This document shows positions 26,306 through 34,840 of a stretch of 64,000 nucleotides of DNA, piece by piece. Position numbers and translations under genes: made by a program. Positions within the stretch are counted from its first letter, which is position 1; the number at the start of each line of letters is the position of its first letter. Where the stretch lies: positions 930,001 to 994,000 of the forward strand of contig NZ_CP012559.1 in NCBI RefSeq assembly GCF_000831645.3, given 5' to 3'. The stretch comes from Companilactobacillus heilongjiangensis. Lineage in GTDB: Bacteria; Bacillota; Bacilli; Lactobacillales; Lactobacillaceae. The notes under the pieces were generated by a model that was not told where the DNA came from, did no database searches, and worked only from the letters and a program-made list of their open reading frames with translations.

Positions 26306-26415
26306 GCCGTCTCCAGAGCTGGAAAATATTCTCAAGCTGTGCGGAACGGCCCGAGCCAAAGAGCGGTCTCGAACCACTACCACGGCACACAAATATTTCC
26401 CAGCTCTTCCGACTA
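26306..26415 (+). repeat. Structured intergenic element copy 4, internally deleted
   Basis: 110 bp. Same ends and outer stem type as copy 2 (AGAGCTGGaAAATATT / AAATATTTCCCAGCTCT) and hairpin 1 is kept, but hairpins 2 and 3 are missing. The join follows GAACC and continues ACTACCACGGCACAC, the same words found in copy 2, so a deletion between short ACC repeats explains it. Confidence 0.85.
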
Positions 26416-26524
26416 ATTAATCGTTGTTAGTTGAAGGTAACTAAAAATACATTTTATAATCTTGATTCAATATTTATTGTTTGAAATGGTGGATACGGTA
26501 TAATTCATGATGGAGATGGCAGGT

Positions 26525-26779
26525 ATGACAAAAATATTTAAGAAATTAAATAGTATTATTGGGAATATAAACAAAGCTATATCTAGCATTACTTTTGATA
26601 CCACTCAAATTATTAAGCCTGAGAATGGTGTACCTAAGACTCATATTGTCACTCAGTCTTCATATTCTAATAGTAAATTGAAGGAAAGAGATGCTATAAA
26701 ATCTGACTTTGATGCTATTGGAAATGATCTTTTCAAATCGCTTAAACAATATGAAAAGTCAAAATTTGATGAATCATAA
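26525..26779 (+). CDS. Small hypothetical protein
   Basis: 84 residues starting MTKIFKKLNSIIGNIN, predicted soluble and helical, highly charged, no Cys, no membrane segment. The middle (DTTQIIKPENGVPKTHIV) is Thr/Pro-containing, the end (RDAIKSDFDAIGNDLFKSLKQYEKSK) is an amphipathic helix. I do not recognise it. ATG 26525 is chosen because GGAG lies nine bases upstream. A second frame starting at ATG 26769 overlaps its end. Confidence 0.55.
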   Translation: MTKIFKKLNSIIGNINKAISSITFDTTQIIKPENGVPKTHIVTQSSYSNSKLKERDAIKSDFDAIGNDLFKSLKQYEKSKFDES

Positions 26780-26840
26780 TGAAGGTATTAAAGAAGTAGA
26801 TAAAGTTAATGAATCTGACGGAGATAATTATAAATCATAA
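26769..26840 (+). CDS. Very small ORF overlapping the previous gene, uncertain
   Basis: 23 codons from ATG 26769, overlapping the end of the 84-residue gene in the +1 frame (MNHNEGIKEVDKVNE...). It is acidic and of similar composition, so it could be a frameshifted tail of that gene or a coupled microprotein. The terminator begins inside its last codons. Weak evidence. Confidence 0.2.
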   Translation: MNHNEGIKEVDKVNESDGDNYKS

Positions 26841-26886
26841 GAATTTAACTCTATGCTTTTTAGAGCGTAGATTCTTATGATTTTTT
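26834..26886 (+). terminator. Terminator after the small hypothetical gene
   Basis: ATCATAAGAAT / ATTCTTATGAT with an inner TAACTCTA / TAGAGCGTA stem, then six T. Confidence 0.85.
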
Positions 26887-26968
26887 ATTACATTTTTTAA
26901 ATTTAGTTTTGTGCCCCATTTGTGTGACAAAACTTTAAAACATCTGATTTTCGAAGTTTCAGAAAAGT

Positions 26969-27004
26969 AAAAAGACTGTAAACTCAACGTTTACAGTCTT
27001 TTCT
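26969..27004 (-). terminator. Terminator downstream of tRNA-Glu
   Basis: AAAGACTGTAAAC / GTTTACAGTCTTT around TCAAC, with A-run on the left for the minus strand. The stretch 26887-26968 shows nothing else. Confidence 0.85.
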
Positions 27005-27025
27005 TAATTGGTAAATATTCAATTA

Positions 27026-27098
27026 TCACCCGTATGGGAATCGAACCCATAACTCCACCTTGAGAGGGTGGCGTCTTAAACCATTTGACCAACGGGCA
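27026..27098 (-). tRNA. tRNA-Glu (anticodon CUC)
   Basis: The minus strand folds as a cloverleaf: D stem GTC/GAC, anticodon stem CCACC/GGTGG with loop CTCTCAA (anticodon CTC), T arm ATGGG-TTCGATT-CCCAT. The acceptor TGCCCGT/ACGGGTG has U-G and G-U as its two outer pairs. CCA is not encoded. GCCCGTTGGTCAA at the 5' end matches bacterial tRNA-Glu. The weak acceptor end is unusual, so charging efficiency could be reduced or the gene could be decaying. Confidence 0.85.
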
Positions 27099-27170
27099 AT
27101 TAAAACAACACTCATAATTTTAACTGTAAGTAGTGCTTTCTGTCAACATGAATGTTGCAATTATTATTAA

Positions 27171-27389
27171 TTATTTTTTAGCGTCCTTAGTTTTGATAAC
27201 CAACACGTAAATTAACATTCCAATCAAGACAATTGTATAGATGGCACTGGCAAATCCAGCGTATTCCATAATTATCCACCCGGTTACGCGAGCACTAGCA
27301 ATCAATAACATTGATAGCACGCCAAACATCACGATTCGACGTAATAAATCTTGGTAAACTTCATTAAACTTCTTTTGATTATTTCTCAC
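27171..27389 (-). CDS. Small two-segment membrane protein
   Basis: 72 residues, GTG start at 27389 after AGGAG. A basic N-terminus (MRNNQKKFNEVYQDLLRR) precedes two hydrophobic segments (IVMFGVLSMLLIASARVTGWII and YTIVLIGMLIYVLVIKT). Not a family I recognise. Its first four bases overlap the end of the CPBP protease gene, so it is translated with it and could be an accessory subunit or immunity-type companion; that is inference from position only. Confidence 0.65.
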   Translation of the reverse strand: MRNNQKKFNEVYQDLLRRIVMFGVLSMLLIASARVTGWIIMEYAGFASAIYTIVLIGMLIYVLVIKTKDAKK

Positions 27390-28084
27390 AATAAAATTAC
27401 TCCTGTCGTAATGGCACCCCCGAGAATGGCTAGAAAGTTATTTAAAAAGTGGACGGTAATATCAGCTTTGATATTTTTTGTTCTATAGTATACGCCCGCT
27501 AAAACGATTCCCAACAAAATTTTCGACAATGCGTAGATCCAATCGGTATCTGCTGAAAAGGGTGCATGAACGTATCCAAACAATACACCACTGATAAGAA
27601 TAGCTAAAAATGGTTTGTCTACGAAGAACCAGTTCATGAAAATACCACGAAAAATAATTTCTTCTAAAATTGGGGCCACAAAAATAGTAAAGATTATTAA
27701 AATAGCTATACTATTATTAGCAACTAATTTTAAAGCCTCAACGTTATCGTTGCTGCTGCGCATAAATGGTACAGTGGCAACGTTTATTAATAGTGTTAAA
27801 ACAGTGGCAATACCAATTACGAACCAAGTTTGTTTCGTAAATTTCTGAGCGGGGGCTTTGCGAATGTGCTTGAATACAAGGATAATTATAGTCGCTGAGA
27901 TAATTAATAACAAAATTGTGGCAAAAGGTGCGTACTTTTGATATATAGGGTAACTTGAGCCAAGGTCTTTTTTTGTCAGCGTTAGGATACTTAATGGTAA
28001 TTGTTCCAGCAAAAATAGTCCTAAAAAGACTATAATGTGAAGTATAACTCTTATGGGATGATAATTATTTTTTATATTCTTCAT
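27386..28084 (-). CDS. CPBP family intramembrane glutamic endopeptidase (Abi/CAAX-like)
   Basis: 232 residues with about six to seven membrane segments. The three catalytic motifs of the CPBP family are present: EEIIFRG near residue 143, FGYVHAPFS near 172, and HFLNN near 212. Some relatives process peptides or confer bacteriocin immunity in lactic acid bacteria; the substrate here is unknown. AAGGTGG precedes the ATG. It is divergent from the ABC exporter and coupled to a small membrane protein downstream. Confidence 0.88.
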   Translation of the reverse strand: MKNIKNNYHPIRVILHIIVFLGLFLLEQLPLSILTLTKKDLGSSYPIYQKYAPFATILLLIISATIIILVFKHIRKAPAQKFTKQTWFVIGIATVLTLLINVATVPFMRSSNDNVEALKLVANNSIAILIIFTIFVAPILEEIIFRGIFMNWFFVDKPFLAILISGVLFGYVHAPFSADTDWIYALSKILLGIVLAGVYYRTKNIKADITVHFLNNFLAILGGAITTGVILL

Positions 28085-28122
28085 GAAAATACCACCTTAT
28101 TTGAGATAATTATTAGAATTTT

Positions 28123-28150
28123 TTGATAATTAGTGCTTTAATACTATAAT
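28123..28150 (+). promoter_or_regulatory. Promoter of the ABC exporter operon
   Basis: TTGATA, 16 bp, TATAAT; predicted start near 28157, about 24 nt before the ATG. Confidence 0.65.
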
Positions 28151-28180
28151 GCTATATAGATTTTTAAAGGGAGTGAATAA

Positions 28181-29902
28181 ATGTTTAAGATTGCTAGAGG
28201 TAGGATTAATAGCTGGCAAGTTCTTGGTGCGGTCATTTTTATGATTTTCCAAGTTATTGCGACGCTATATATTCCTAATATTACATCTGACATTGTAAAC
28301 AAAGGTGTTATCACTGGTGATACTAATTATATCGTAAGTGCCGGGATAAAGATGGTTATTGTTTCACTTATAACTGTCGTTGCTGCTTTTGGTAATGTTT
28401 TGATGGCTTCACAAGCCTCACAAGGTTTGGGTCGCAAGTTAAGATCTGACTTATTTAAAAAGATATTAAACTTTACACACGATGAATTTGACAAATTTGA
28501 AACTTCATCACTAACAACTAGAACGACTAATGATGTTGTTCAAATCCAAAACGTTATGATCATGATGTTACGTATGATGATTATGGCTCCAATTATGTTG
28601 ATTGGTGCCAGTTTTATGGCTTATCAAAAGAATGCAGAAATGACGAAGATCTTCTTGATTTCAATTCCTGTATTGATTGTTGTCGTAGGATTGGTAATGT
28701 ACTTTGCTGTGCCTTTGTTCAAGGCTATGCAGAAAAAGACTGACCGTTTGAACTTGGTTTTCCGTGAAGGTTTAACTGGTGTACGTGTTATCAGAGCTTT
28801 CCGTCAAGATAAGTTTGAACAAGACCGTTTCAAGGATGCTAATGCTGATTACACGGACAACGCGGTTAAAGTATTTACTATCGTAGCGGTTATGTTCCCA
28901 GTTGTAACGTTGGTCATGAGTGGTACTAACGTTGGTATTACTTGGTTAGGTGCTCATTATATTGCCAATCAATCAATGGAAATTGGTAATATGATTGCCT
29001 TCATGACTTATGCCATGCAGATTTTGATGAGTTTCATGATTCTTTCAATGGTTTTCGTTTTCGTTCCTCGTGCTTCAGCTTCAGCTGCTCGTATCCAGGA
29101 AGTTTTCGAAACAGAAAGTAAAATTGATGTTGTTGCTAAGCCTGCCAAAGTCGGGGAGGAAGCTTCACTTAGTTTCAATGATGTTAACTTTAGATATCAT
29201 GGTGCTGAAAATCTAGCTTTAGCTAACTTAAACTTTAAAGTCACAAAGGGTCAAACTTTAGCCATTATCGGTGGTACTGGTTCTGGTAAGAGTTCATTGA
29301 TCAACTTGATTCCTAGATTCTACGATGCTGAAACTGGTGTTGTTAGTGTCAATGGAACTGACATTAAAGCTTTGAGTACTGAAGATATTAACAGTAAAGT
29401 TTCAATGGTGCCACAAAAGGCCTTTCTATTTAAAGGTACTATTCGTGACAACATGATTTATGGTAAAGAAGATGCGACTGATGATGAGATTTGGCACGCA
29501 TTGGAAATTGCCCAAGCTGCTGATTTCGTTAAAGACCTCGATGGACAATTAGATGGGGAAGTTGAACAAGCTGGTGATAACTTCTCAGGTGGTCAAAAAC
29601 AACGTTTGGCAATTGCTAGAGCGTTAGTTAAAGATGCCTCAATTTATGTCTTTGATGATTCATTTTCAGCACTTGATTTCAAGACTGACCTTAACTTGCG
29701 TACAGCCTTGAAGAATGATGAAAAAATCAGTCAAGCAGTTGTTGTTATCGTTGGTCAACGTATTTCAACTGTTGCTGATGCTGACCAAATCGTTGTCCTA
29801 GATGACGGTAAGATGGTTGGTCTTGGTACTCACCAAGAACTAAAAGAAAATAATAAGACTTATCAAGAAATTATCGAGTCTCAATTAAAGGAGGCTAAGT
29901 AA
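28181..29902 (+). CDS. Heterodimeric ABC exporter, subunit with degenerate ATPase site (LmrC/BmrC-like)
   Basis: 573 residues: six-segment exporter domain (1-310) and ABC domain (330-573). Walker A GGTGSGKSS and signature NFSGGQKQR are intact. Walker B is VFDDSFSALD, with Asp in place of the catalytic Glu, and the switch-region His is replaced by Gln in VGQRIST. These are the marks of the non-catalytic subunit in asymmetric exporters such as LmrCD, BmrCD and TM287/288. It overlaps the next gene by one base. Known relatives pump drugs and lipophilic compounds; the substrate is not known here. Confidence 0.93.
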   Translation: MFKIARGRINSWQVLGAVIFMIFQVIATLYIPNITSDIVNKGVITGDTNYIVSAGIKMVIVSLITVVAAFGNVLMASQASQGLGRKLRSDLFKKILNFTHDEFDKFETSSLTTRTTNDVVQIQNVMIMMLRMMIMAPIMLIGASFMAYQKNAEMTKIFLISIPVLIVVVGLVMYFAVPLFKAMQKKTDRLNLVFREGLTGVRVIRAFRQDKFEQDRFKDANADYTDNAVKVFTIVAVMFPVVTLVMSGTNVGITWLGAHYIANQSMEIGNMIAFMTYAMQILMSFMILSMVFVFVPRASASAARIQEVFETESKIDVVAKPAKVGEEASLSFNDVNFRYHGAENLALANLNFKVTKGQTLAIIGGTGSGKSSLINLIPRFYDAETGVVSVNGTDIKALSTEDINSKVSMVPQKAFLFKGTIRDNMIYGKEDATDDEIWHALEIAQAADFVKDLDGQLDGEVEQAGDNFSGGQKQRLAIARALVKDASIYVFDDSFSALDFKTDLNLRTALKNDEKISQAVVVIVGQRISTVADADQIVVLDDGKMVGLGTHQELKENNKTYQEIIESQLKEAK

Positions 29903-31779
29903 TGGCTGAGAAAAAAACTCAATCCGTACCTTCAACTGGCGGACATGGCCCAGGTGGTCACGGTCCTAACGTTGTTGTAAAACCTAAGAATTTTTGGAAG
30001 ACTACTGGTCGTTTAGCTAAGTACATGTCAAGTTACGTAATTGGCTTGATTGTTGTTCTAGTTTTGGCGATTGCTTCAGCTATTTTCCAAATTAAGACTC
30101 CAAAGATTTTGGGTGAAGCTACAACTGAAATTTACAAAGGTTTGATGACTGGTATTGCGCAACAAAAAGCTGGTTTGAAGATCAATGGATTGCCAATTAA
30201 TTTCGATAAAATTGAACATATCATTTTAATCGTTATCTTGATGTATCTTGCTTCAGCAGCGTTTAGTTTTGTTCAACAATTATTGATGACTCGTATCTCA
30301 CAAAGAACTGTTTACAAACTAAGACGAGATTTGAAGTCAAAGATGCAAAGATTGCCAATCGGTTATTATGATTCACATTCTAACGGTGATATCATGTCAC
30401 GTGCGATTAACGATATGGATAATATTGCCGGAACATTGCAACAAAGTTTGACGCAATTTGTAACTAGTTCGGTAACATTTGTCGGTGTTATTTGGATGAT
30501 GCTTACGATTAGTTGGAAAATGACATTGATTGCTTTGGCAACTGTGCCACTAAGTTTGATTGTTGTTGGTATCATTGCTCCTCAATCACAGAAGTTTTTC
30601 AAGCGTCAACAAGCTTCACTTGGTCTCTTAAATAACCAAGTTGAAGAAAATTATTCTGGTCACGTTGTTGTTAAGAGTTTCAACCACGAACAAGAATCAA
30701 TTGATGTCTTCGAAAAAGAAAATGCTAAGTTGTACAAAGCTTCATGGAAGGCGCAATTGATTTCTGGTATCGTTATGCCTTTGATGATCTTCGTTAATAA
30801 CTTAGGTTATGTTTTCGTTGCCATGTATGGTGGTATTCAAGTTGCTAATGGTCATGTTTCTTTAGGTAATATCCAAGCATTCTTGCAATACATGAACCAA
30901 TTCTCACAACCAATTGCCCAACTAGCTAACTTGACTAATACCATTCAAGCAACAGTTGCCTCAGCTGAACGTGTCTTTGAAATTTTGGATGAATCTGAAA
31001 TGGATAATACCAAGGTTGACGTACCTGATGTTGAAAATGGCGACAAGGTAACACTTGATCACGTTAAGTTTGGTTATGAAGGTCGTCCAACATTATTGGA
31101 AGACTATAACTTGAATGTTAAACCAGGTGAAATGGTAGCGATTGTTGGACCAACTGGTGCTGGTAAGACAACTATTATCAACTTGCTAGAACGTTTCTAC
31201 GATGTTAAAGGCGGTTCAATCAAGCTTGATGGTAAAGACATTCGTAATATGAGTCGTGAACAAGTGAGAAGTCACTATGCAATGGTGCTTCAAGATACAT
31301 GGCTCTTCACTGGATCAATTTATGACAACTTGAAGTACAGTCGTGAAGATGCAACTAAGGAAGATATTATCGCTGCGGCCAAAGCGGCCCACGTAGATAA
31401 CTTCGTTCGTCAATTGCCTAATGGTTATGACACTATCTTGAATGAAGAAGCTTCTAACATCTCACAAGGTCAAAGACAGTTGATTACAATTGCTCGTGCC
31501 TTTGTTGCTGATCCCGAAATTCTAATTTTGGATGAGGCCACTTCTTCAGTTGATACCAGAACTGAATTACACATTCAACATGCGATGGAACGTCTCTTGA
31601 AGAATAGAACAAGTTTCGTGGTTGCCCACAGACTTTCAACTATTCAAGATGCCGACAAGATTATCGTAATGAACCATGGTTCAATTGTTGAAACTGGTAA
31701 TCACGATGAATTGATGGCAAAGAATGGCTTCTATGCCGATCTTTACAATTCACAATTTGCTGGAAATGTTGCACTATAA
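29902..31779 (+). CDS. Heterodimeric ABC exporter, catalytic subunit (LmrD/BmrD-like)
   Basis: 625 residues: a Gly/His-rich N-terminal tail (GGHGPGGHGP), six membrane segments and an ABC domain. Walker A GPTGAGKTT, Walker B LILDEATSSVD with catalytic Glu, and H-loop VAHRLST are complete, but the signature is NISQGQRQL rather than LSGGQ. This complements the first subunit exactly: the good ATP site combines this Walker pair with the first subunit's LSGGQ-type motif. Start and stop of the two genes overlap at 29902. Terminator at 31790-31824. Confidence 0.93.
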   Translation: MAEKKTQSVPSTGGHGPGGHGPNVVVKPKNFWKTTGRLAKYMSSYVIGLIVVLVLAIASAIFQIKTPKILGEATTEIYKGLMTGIAQQKAGLKINGLPINFDKIEHIILIVILMYLASAAFSFVQQLLMTRISQRTVYKLRRDLKSKMQRLPIGYYDSHSNGDIMSRAINDMDNIAGTLQQSLTQFVTSSVTFVGVIWMMLTISWKMTLIALATVPLSLIVVGIIAPQSQKFFKRQQASLGLLNNQVEENYSGHVVVKSFNHEQESIDVFEKENAKLYKASWKAQLISGIVMPLMIFVNNLGYVFVAMYGGIQVANGHVSLGNIQAFLQYMNQFSQPIAQLANLTNTIQATVASAERVFEILDESEMDNTKVDVPDVENGDKVTLDHVKFGYEGRPTLLEDYNLNVKPGEMVAIVGPTGAGKTTIINLLERFYDVKGGSIKLDGKDIRNMSREQVRSHYAMVLQDTWLFTGSIYDNLKYSREDATKEDIIAAAKAAHVDNFVRQLPNGYDTILNEEASNISQGQRQLITIARAFVADPEILILDEATSSVDTRTELHIQHAMERLLKNRTSFVVAHRLSTIQDADKIIVMNHGSIVETGNHDELMAKNGFYADLYNSQFAGNVAL

Positions 31780-31789
31780 AGAATTATAT

Positions 31790-31824
31790 AAGTTGGAATG
31801 CCATGAGGCGTTTCAGCTTTTTTT
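31790..31824 (+). terminator. Terminator of the ABC exporter operon
   Basis: AAGTTGGAATGCC / GGCGTTTCAGCTT with G-T pairs around ATGA, then seven T. Confidence 0.85.
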
Positions 31825-31843
31825 GTCTCCAGGACTGAGAACT
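31825..31843 (+). repeat. Possible end remnant of a left-type structured element
   Basis: GTCTCCAGGACTGAGAAC resembles the left end of copies 2 and 4 (GTCTCCAGAGCTG...). It lies 266 bp before copy 5, the place where a left partner would be expected. Too short to be sure. Confidence 0.3.
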
Positions 31844-32109
31844 TATTTGTACTTTGTTTGTATTAATATTCCGATTATTTAGTTGATAAGAATTTAAAAA
31901 GATGGTTAATGGCAATAGATTGTATCTTGAAATTTAAAATTGGATTAGAATATATTTTTAGTGAAACGTCTATAATTTAATGTATTGGAAACAAATTAAA
32001 CGTTGAGATATTAATATTTGAAGTAATGATTGCTGAAATTATTCTAAATGACGATTTGTTTAAATAATCAGAAATCAACAATTGATGGTCTTTTGATTAA
32101 AAAATAAAT
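31844..32109. other. AT-rich intergenic stretch
   Basis: 266 bp without coding frame, promoter or hairpin that I can support. It corresponds in position to the spacers between facing element pairs. Confidence 0.4.
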
Positions 32110-32291
32110 TAGTTGGAAGAGCTGAGAGTATTCATCAGCAGCGAAAGTGGCGTTATGGCTTTAGCCATTACAACACCGGGCGTGTTGGAGACTTTCCGGT
32201 CTTTGGAAAGGCTTCAACCGAGGTTCGAGACCGTACTGTGGCTCGGACCGTACCGCGCAGCAGATGAATACTCTCAGCTCTGGAAACGGCA
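32110..32291 (-). repeat. Structured intergenic element copy 5 (right type, - orientation)
   Basis: 182 bp. Outer stem AGAGCTGAGAGTATTCATC paired with its complement near 32262-32280, hairpin 2 GTTG/CAAC with CTTTCC/GGAAAG, hairpin 3 cap ATGGCT/AGCCAT. It ends about 36 bp before the serine hydrolase start. The frame 32113-32412 across it is a repeat by-product. Confidence 0.9.
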
Positions 32292-32327
32292 TACTTCGTT
32301 ACAATTAAAATTGAAGGGTAGATTTAT

Positions 32328-33314
32328 ATGGCAAATTTTGAAGAGACTAAAGCACAAATTATTGATTTGGTTAATAAAAGAATCGTTCCCGGAGCTAGTT
32401 TTGGCTTCATAAATTCAGCTCAGACGCAAAAATTCATTTATGGTAATAAGGAGTGGGTTCCGGAGATAAAGCCTTTAAAAGGGGACGAATTGCACGATTT
32501 AGCCTCATTAACAAAGATCATGGGAACTGTACCTTTGATTTTGAAAATGTTGGATGAAAAACTAATTGATTTGCATGATCCAATTAAGAAATATTTACCA
32601 GAGTTTTCTGACGATAGGGTAGAGTTGTTTCATCTGATTACTCATACCTCAGGAATCCACGGCTATATTCCTAATCGAGATGCTTTGAACACTGATGAAT
32701 TGATTCACGCCTTATTGAAGTTGCCTGTAACCGATACTTTCAATAAAAAAGTCGTTTATACGGATACTGGGTTGATTTTTCTAGGATTGGTAATTGAGAA
32801 GTTTTATAAAATGCCTGTTCAAGATGCCATTATGAAATATATTGTTGAACCGGAAGGCTTGAAAGATGCAACTTTTGAACCTGCTCCAGAGCGCTGTGTG
32901 CCAACGTATGAAGTTGACGGCCAAATGTTACAGGGAATTGCTAATGATCCGAAAGCTCGTCAATTGGGTAAACATTGTGGATCAGCAGGTATGTTTGCGA
33001 CACTTGATGATGTGATGAAGTTCGCTCAAGATATGTTAAAGCCTGATAAAAAATTCTTGTATCATAATTTCACAACTTTAAATCCCGGTCGTTCACTTGG
33101 TTGGGACGTTAAACCGGACGGTTCTGGCCACGTTTTATTCCACACTGGCTATACAGGTGAGTTTTTGGCAGTTGATTATAAACATCAAACGGCCATGGTT
33201 GTCATGACTAACCGAGTACATCCAATTCAAACTAATCAATTATTCTTGGAACGTCGAGAAACTATTTTACAGTCATTTTTAGATGAAAGTTGTAGTGATA
33301 GTTCAGAATTTTAG
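32328..33314 (+). CDS. Serine hydrolase, beta-lactamase family (cytoplasmic, EstB-like)
   Basis: 328 residues without a signal peptide. The SxxK nucleophile is SLTK in HDLASLTKIMGT near residue 60, YTDTGLIFLG near 145 takes the YxN place, and HTGYTGEF near 273 replaces the KTG triad. ITHTSGIHGY is the standard helix after the active site. The HTG form is common in esterases and D-aminopeptidases of this superfamily, so esterase activity is more likely than beta-lactamase. GGGTAG precedes ATG 32328. Its leader directly follows structured element 5. Ends at a shared terminator. Confidence 0.85.
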   Translation: MANFEETKAQIIDLVNKRIVPGASFGFINSAQTQKFIYGNKEWVPEIKPLKGDELHDLASLTKIMGTVPLILKMLDEKLIDLHDPIKKYLPEFSDDRVELFHLITHTSGIHGYIPNRDALNTDELIHALLKLPVTDTFNKKVVYTDTGLIFLGLVIEKFYKMPVQDAIMKYIVEPEGLKDATFEPAPERCVPTYEVDGQMLQGIANDPKARQLGKHCGSAGMFATLDDVMKFAQDMLKPDKKFLYHNFTTLNPGRSLGWDVKPDGSGHVLFHTGYTGEFLAVDYKHQTAMVVMTNRVHPIQTNQLFLERRETILQSFLDESCSDSSEF

Positions 33315-33318
33315 TAAA

Positions 33319-33368
33319 GAAATAGCTCCTCGAGTTGAATGTAGAATTCAATTCGAGGAGCTATTTTT
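33319..33368. terminator. Bidirectional terminator between the serine hydrolase and murT
   Basis: AAATAGCTCCTCGA / TCGAGGAGCTATTT with inner TTGAAT / ATTCAA; A- and T-runs on both sides. Confidence 0.93.
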
Positions 33369-33372
33369 GACT

Positions 33373-34716
33373 TTATTTTTGTTTAATATAACCTTTATCC
33401 ATCAAAGCTTTTCTCAATCCCAACATAGCAGTGTAAGTAGCGAGTACATACATCTTGTCCGTTGGAATATTTGGAATTTCTTTAACGAAGTCGTCAATTT
33501 CAACGGTTTCAATATTCTTGTTCATATCGAGTCCAGCAATCTTGAAACGATAAGTGACATCTTTGACACGTTTACCACCGGTAATAACTAATGGCAACTT
33601 CTTGTAGTCGAAATCTTCGAAGTTAGCGTCCCAGATCCAACTAGTATCGATACCGTCAGCGTAATTAGCGTTGAGTAGGAAAGCTAGCGTATAGGGATCT
33701 TTGTCACTCAAAACTGTCTCAATAACTTGGTTCAGACCAACTGGGTTTTTGACTAAAATGATGTTGAGACTCTTGCCATCAACGTTGATTGTTTCTTGAC
33801 GTCCAAAGACTTTTTCATCATAGGCAAAGGCCTTTTGCATTTGTTCCACGCTGATACCCATTTCTGAGGCAATGGCGAAAGCGGCTAGGGCGTTATAAAC
33901 GTTATATTTACCACCAATATTCATAGTAAACTTGTTGCCGTCGATTTCAAACTCAGTTTTGTTAGGCAAAAGTGTTGAAATGTTATTAACTTGATACTTT
34001 AACTCGCTACGTTTGAAACCACAGTTAGGACAGAAATAGCTACCCAAGTTAGCGTATGAAATCATGTGGTAGTGCAAGATATGGTTACACTTAGGACAAA
34101 GAACGCCGTCAGTGTTAGTTGGAGCCTTGAAATCCTCAGTTTCGTGGCCTTTATCAGAAAAGCCGTAAGAAATGACCTTATTTGGCAAATCTTTTGAAGC
34201 AAAGATTGCAGCATCACCGTTAGCGATGATTGTTGCATCAGGTGCCATCTTAATACCGTCCAGAATTTTTTGGTAAGTTGTGTAAATTTCACCATAACGA
34301 TCCATTTGGTCACGGAAAATATTTGTTAGAACAAAATATTTAGGTTTGATGTAGCTACAAATAATGGGAACATTAGCTTCATCGACTTCTAGAACTGCGA
34401 TTGGACGCTTGCTCTTTTTGTGGTGAGTCACAAAACTAGTGACGATACCTTGAATCATGTTAGAACCGGTTGGGTTTGTTAACACGTCGTCGAATTTTTG
34501 AATCAGCATCTTGTTGATCAAAGATGTCGTTAAAGTTTTACCATTAGTACCAGTAACAACGATCAAGTCGTAATCTTTGCCAAGACTTTTTAAAATATCT
34601 GGATCAATCTTGTAAGCAATTTTTCCGGGGTATGAGGAACCACCGTTGAAAAATTTACTCAAAATAAAGTAGGACGTTTTGCCTGTTAATGTTGCTATTC
34701 CTGATTTGAATGTCAT
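33373..34716 (-). CDS. murT: Lipid II isoglutaminyl synthase subunit MurT
   Basis: Mur-ligase-like protein of about 447 residues that, with the glutaminase GatD, amidates D-Glu of lipid II to D-isoglutamine. Walker-type motif TGTNGKTLTTSLI, NPTGSNMIQGI, VLEVDEA and FRDQMDRYGE are family features. A MurT-specific Cys4 zinc ribbon (CPKC ... CPNC) lies near residue 205. The C-terminal DUF1727 domain follows. The start is ATG 34716 after GGGG; the longer frame to 34818 overlaps the divergent tdk promoter. gatD, which often neighbours murT, is not adjacent here. Confidence 0.92.
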   Translation of the reverse strand: MTFKSGIATLTGKTSYFILSKFFNGGSSYPGKIAYKIDPDILKSLGKDYDLIVVTGTNGKTLTTSLINKMLIQKFDDVLTNPTGSNMIQGIVTSFVTHHKKSKRPIAVLEVDEANVPIICSYIKPKYFVLTNIFRDQMDRYGEIYTTYQKILDGIKMAPDATIIANGDAAIFASKDLPNKVISYGFSDKGHETEDFKAPTNTDGVLCPKCNHILHYHMISYANLGSYFCPNCGFKRSELKYQVNNISTLLPNKTEFEIDGNKFTMNIGGKYNVYNALAAFAIASEMGISVEQMQKAFAYDEKVFGRQETINVDGKSLNIILVKNPVGLNQVIETVLSDKDPYTLAFLLNANYADGIDTSWIWDANFEDFDYKKLPLVITGGKRVKDVTYRFKIAGLDMNKNIETVEIDDFVKEIPNIPTDKMYVLATYTAMLGLRKALMDKGYIKQK

Positions 34717-34834
34717 TACTAAAAACCCCGAATTTAAATTAATTAAAATAATATTATCACACCTAACCTCTATTTTAGCTGATTTTGTTTGAAATTGGGT
34801 AATGTTTAATGTGTTCAAGGAGGTGTTTTTTCGT

Positions 34835-34840
34835 TATAAT
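34835..34840 (+). promoter_or_regulatory. -10 of the tdk-prfA operon
   Basis: A consensus TATAAT with a weak TGTTCA 17 bp upstream. It lies downstream of ATG 34802 and upstream of TTG 34871, which supports the shorter tdk. Confidence 0.55.

Noticed and set aside
32113-32412. 99-residue open frame on + overlapping the serine hydrolase start
   Set aside because: Most of it is structured element 5 in translation; the rest is out of frame with the real gene.
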